Assembly: GCF_900110995.1 (NCBI RefSeq)
Contig: NZ_FOJF01000001.1
Coordinates: forward strand, 4,686,803-4,750,802
Length of the DNA stretch: 64,000 nucleotides
Direction: 5' to 3'
Origin: Chitinophaga sp. YR573
Lineage (GTDB): Bacteria; Bacteroidota; Bacteroidia; Chitinophagales; Chitinophagaceae
Position numbers and translations under genes: made by a program. Positions within the stretch are counted from its first letter, which is position 1. Every line of letters begins with the position of its first letter. The notes under the pieces are model-generated. The model had not been told where the DNA came from. It was given only the letters and a program-made list of their open reading frames with translations, and made no database searches. Below, piece by piece: positions 61,404-64,000 of this stretch.

Positions 61404-61411
61404 TAATTTTG
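61404..61411 (+). promoter_or_regulatory. TAnnTTTG -7 element of the PhzF gene
   Basis: TAATTTTG, 31 nt before the ATG at 61443. Confidence 0.6.
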
Positions 61412-61442
61412 AGCAATTACTAATCAGTAAATCAAAAAACAA

Positions 61443-62327
61443 ATGATAAAACTTGATTACTACGTGTTAGACGTATTTACAGACCAGCGATATAAGGGTA
61501 ATCAGCTCTCTGTAGTGTATATTGAAAATGAGCTTACTATAGAACAATACCATAATATTTCCCGTGAATTTGGCTACTCGGAAACTTCTTTCGTGAATTA
61601 TTCAACGGAACAAAACGCTTTCAAAGTGAGATCATTCACTCCTGCAAAATTTGAAGTTGCCGGTGCCGGGCATAACCTGCTTGGTGCGGTTTGTCTTGCG
61701 TTATTAAAAAAATGGGATATTTTCAAAAATCAGGGGGAACAGCCCTGGGTATTCATAAAGGACACAAAGATACCACTGAACATTACCGAAGAGAATGGAT
61801 TGCCTTACGTTGCCATGAAGCAAAGACCGGCTGAAGTAATCAGCACTGTTCCGATCGATCTGATTGCTGAGGCAGTTGGGTTAAGCATCGATGATCTTGC
61901 TCTAAATGATTGGTCGATCAATATTGTACAAACAGAAGTTCCACATTTAATGGTCCCTGTAAAAGATGTAGTATCTCTTGAAAAAGCCATTTCACATAAA
62001 TCATTATTGAAAGGAATATCAGAAAAATTTGGTTTTGAAGGCTGCTATTTATTTACGACAAATAGTTCAGGTGAAAAATACCTGGCCGAAACAAGATTCT
62101 TTAATCCCGGAATGGGTATTGATGAAGATCCGGCTACAGGAACTGCTGCGGGGCCATTGGCCGGATATCTTGAAATGCTTGGTTATATCAAAAAAAATCA
62201 GAATTATCTGATCCTGCAGGGGAAATATGTGGAACACCCATCCACCATTCGTGTTCAGGTAGTCGAAGATGGGATCTGGGTGAGCGGTTCCTCTACAATT
62301 GTAATGGAAGGACAGATTTATTTATAA
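61443..62327 (+). CDS. PhzF-family isomerase/epimerase-fold protein
   Basis: 294 aa, normal family length. The catalytic Glu is present (EFGYSETSFV, Glu47), with VRSFTPAKFEVAGAGHNLLG and the signature DEDPATGTAAGPLAGYL (about 225-241). In phenazine pathways PhzF isomerises DHHA; most homologues outside those clusters have unknown substrates, and no phz genes are nearby. Probably controlled by the divergent HxlR protein. Confidence 0.9.
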   Translation: MIKLDYYVLDVFTDQRYKGNQLSVVYIENELTIEQYHNISREFGYSETSFVNYSTEQNAFKVRSFTPAKFEVAGAGHNLLGAVCLALLKKWDIFKNQGEQPWVFIKDTKIPLNITEENGLPYVAMKQRPAEVISTVPIDLIAEAVGLSIDDLALNDWSINIVQTEVPHLMVPVKDVVSLEKAISHKSLLKGISEKFGFEGCYLFTTNSSGEKYLAETRFFNPGMGIDEDPATGTAAGPLAGYLEMLGYIKKNQNYLILQGKYVEHPSTIRVQVVEDGIWVSGSSTIVMEGQIYL

Positions 62328-62346
62328 GTATGCTCATTTGTAGTGC

Positions 62347-62396
62347 ATTTGTAGTAGGCAATTATTCAAAAAAGTGGTTTTCAGCACCTATTTTTG
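62347..62396 (+). promoter_or_regulatory. ATTTGTAGTAG-N31-TAnnTTTG element, copy B
   Basis: ATTTGTAGTAG at 62347-62357 (with an extra ATTTGTAGT at 62336-62344 just before), TATTCA in the -33 region, TATTTTTG at 62389-62396, then ATG at 62414. Confidence 0.65.
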
Positions 62397-62413
62397 AATG
62401 ATAAGCGTGAACA

Positions 62414-64000
62414 ATGGAAAAACATAAAAATATTCCCGCAGGGGCTATATGGTATCCGGAATATAAGGAATGGATGCTGGGTGAACAGAATGAAGCAGGG
62501 GAAAAGACAGGCATATGGGAAGAGTGGCATATAGATGGACACCTTTGCGGTATGGTTGATTATGGTAATGGTCAACCGCCTTTTCCAAACAAACGATTTC
62601 ATCCTGATGGTTCCCTGGCACAGGAAGGTAAATGGTGCGGCGGGCAGAAATGGGAGGGTACTTATCGCTGGATAAAAAGTGAAAACCCTACGACTGAGCT
62701 ATTCCCGGGCGGTTATGCTAAAGAAAGCCCCAACGTATGGATCGCAGAATTTGATTACACGGAAGAAGGAATAACATACAATGCCCGGCGTTACTTCGAC
62801 AGGCAAAACAACCCGGTAAGCGTAAGAGGAACTCCATTACCCGAACGCCCTGCATCTGTTCCTGAACGGGCGTATTTTGTAGATAAGCATGATTCGCTGC
62901 ACATACTTGCGCATTGGGCAATGAGCGAGATAGACCCCTGGAAGGATATATGCGTAGGCGACTATGCGGAGTGGGACCTGAATGGCAACCTGCTTTTGAA
63001 AAGGGTATTCAACAGAAATACCGGCATACTTGTAGAAGAAGATATTGCGGATGTTGTTCCTGAACAGGTAATAAACTACTACTATCCACACATTGAGCCT
63101 CCGGTGATCCGTTGCAGCAGACATTATAGTTATAATGGCAATGTCCGTAAAGAAATCTTTTTTGACGAGAGTGGCAAGCTGCTTTGTTCCATACGTAATG
63201 AAAGTATAACATCCCATCACAAGCGATGGTATTACAATGATATACTGGTGTATGAAGCTATTCAAACCGCTGATCGTACAAAGCCCCCGGTCAGTGTAAG
63301 GTATTTTTATCCCGGTGGGGCTACACTGATAGATTATATCTCCAACGGTGACGGCTCCGGTACCTGGCGATTGTACGATGAAGCCGGAAGGGAATTGTTG
63401 AATATGCCGAGAGCCGATGAAGCACTCGTTAATGAGCTAAACAGATGGGGTTATTATCTGCCCAAATCGGAACAAACAACCGTCGCAACTTGCTGGGATG
63501 CCATAGCCCAAAACTTCAGGGAAGAACATAGAAGGTACTTTATAGAGGAGAAAAAAAATGCGCTGCCAGTACCAGATTTTCTGCAGGAGGAGCTGAACAA
63601 AGTAGATTGGGAAAACATAGAAAAGGCATGGGGAAAGAACAAAGAATTGCCGGCAGGTATCAATGGATTGTTATCGGCTGATGAGGATGTTATCGCTGCA
63701 TCTACGGAGCACATCTGGTGGTCAATAGAATGCCAGGGAGAGGTGTATGCAGCTACCTATGCAACGGCCACCATTATAGGGCGCATGCTGCCCTTTTATA
63801 AACAGGAGCCGGTTGTAGAACAACGTTTATTGGCTTTTTTATACAAGGTGATGACATTGCCGAGCCTTCGCAGACCCGGGTATTATGAAATGCTTTCTTC
63901 TCTTGAATTTTTAATTCCAGAACTATTGCTATGGGCCAGGGATGCAGACCCGGTAACTGCCCGTCAGGCACAACATATACTGATACATGTCGGTAAAGAT
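62414..64000 (+). CDS. Hypothetical protein, 3' end beyond the window
   Basis: 529 codons open without a stop to the end of the window. The N-terminal part has aromatic/glycine-rich short units (IWEEWHIDGHLCGMVDYGNG, KRFHPDGSLAQEGKWCGGQK, RYFDRQNNPVSVRG, AEWDLNGNLLLKRVFNRN, GTWRLYDEAGRELLN) that look like MORN/RHS-type repeats. The C-terminal part (from about 430) looks helical and HEAT-like (TYATATIIGRMLPFYKQ, RLLAFLYKVMTLPSLRRPGY). No signal peptide. Function not recognised. The promoter has copy B of the shared ATTTGTAGTAG element. Confidence 0.7.
   Translation, partial: MEKHKNIPAGAIWYPEYKEWMLGEQNEAGEKTGIWEEWHIDGHLCGMVDYGNGQPPFPNKRFHPDGSLAQEGKWCGGQKWEGTYRWIKSENPTTELFPGGYAKESPNVWIAEFDYTEEGITYNARRYFDRQNNPVSVRGTPLPERPASVPERAYFVDKHDSLHILAHWAMSEIDPWKDICVGDYAEWDLNGNLLLKRVFNRNTGILVEEDIADVVPEQVINYYYPHIEPPVIRCSRHYSYNGNVRKEIFFDESGKLLCSIRNESITSHHKRWYYNDILVYEAIQTADRTKPPVSVRYFYPGGATLIDYISNGDGSGTWRLYDEAGRELLNMPRADEALVNELNRWGYYLPKSEQTTVATCWDAIAQNFREEHRRYFIEEKKNALPVPDFLQEELNKVDWENIEKAWGKNKELPAGINGLLSADEDVIAASTEHIWWSIECQGEVYAATYATATIIGRMLPFYKQEPVVEQRLLAFLYKVMTLPSLRRPGYYEMLSSLEFLIPELLLWARDADPVTARQAQHILIHVGKD

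Noticed and set aside
1..64000. CRISPR arrays, tRNA/rRNA genes, insertion sequences
   Set aside because: No regularly spaced repeats, no cloverleaf-like or rRNA-like sequence and no transposase frame were seen.

Overview
The window looks like Bacteroidota chromosome, most likely a Chitinophaga-type soil organism. Evidence: two SusC/SusD outer-membrane pairs, LytS/LytTR and HisKA/OmpR two-component pairs, many AraC-family regulators, lipoprotein signals, and repeated matches to the Bacteroidota -7 promoter element TAnnTTTG in front of genes. The genus is inferred from gene content only. I see no rRNA, tRNA, CRISPR array or intact insertion sequence.

Layout. 0.1-10 kb: an APC amino-acid permease, a SusC/SusD pair, and a convergent LytTR regulator/LytS-type kinase pair whose kinase carries a thioredoxin-like extracytoplasmic domain without the CxxC. 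10-18 kb: small genes, then a ROK regulator followed by a second SusC/SusD pair. Neither SusCD pair has an intact glycosidase next to it. 18-25 kb: HD hydrolase, PAP2 phosphatase, START-domain protein, a two-component system, a lipoprotein, and a flavin amine oxidase with a possible 37-codon ORF just ahead of it. 25-28 kb: a decaying AraC/NAD-binding/AraC' cluster in which the second AraC gene has lost 195 codons in frame.

28-62 kb is an accessory-looking stretch built from regulator-enzyme modules: AraC with short-chain dehydrogenase, AraC with metallo-beta-lactamase fold protein, HxlR with imine-reductase-like enzyme, MarR with NmrA-like protein, AraC with aldo-keto reductase, and HxlR with PhzF. 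For five of these I can see candidate operators in the DNA: tandem boxes for two AraC cases, and dyads or shared sites for both HxlR cases and the MarR case. The stretch also holds a rifamycin-phosphotransferase-like gene, an N-acyltransferase/nitrilase-like membrane protein, a lipoprotein with ChW-type repeats, a WGR-domain protein, and a GC-rich gene for a dehydrogenase/HEAT/cytochrome c fusion typical of planctomycete-type proteins. A 74-codon C-terminal remnant of a GH29 alpha-L-fucosidase sits at 33.4-33.6 kb.

The most unexplained signals are: (1) a promoter-like element ATTTGTAGTAG-N31-TAnn present three times (45.7, 49.8 and 62.3 kb) in front of unrelated genes; (2) a nested set of competing hairpins at 48.25-48.36 kb; (3) a near-identical operator shared by the first HxlR gene and an imine-reductase-like gene 1.5 kb away. 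The last gene runs off the window at 64,000.
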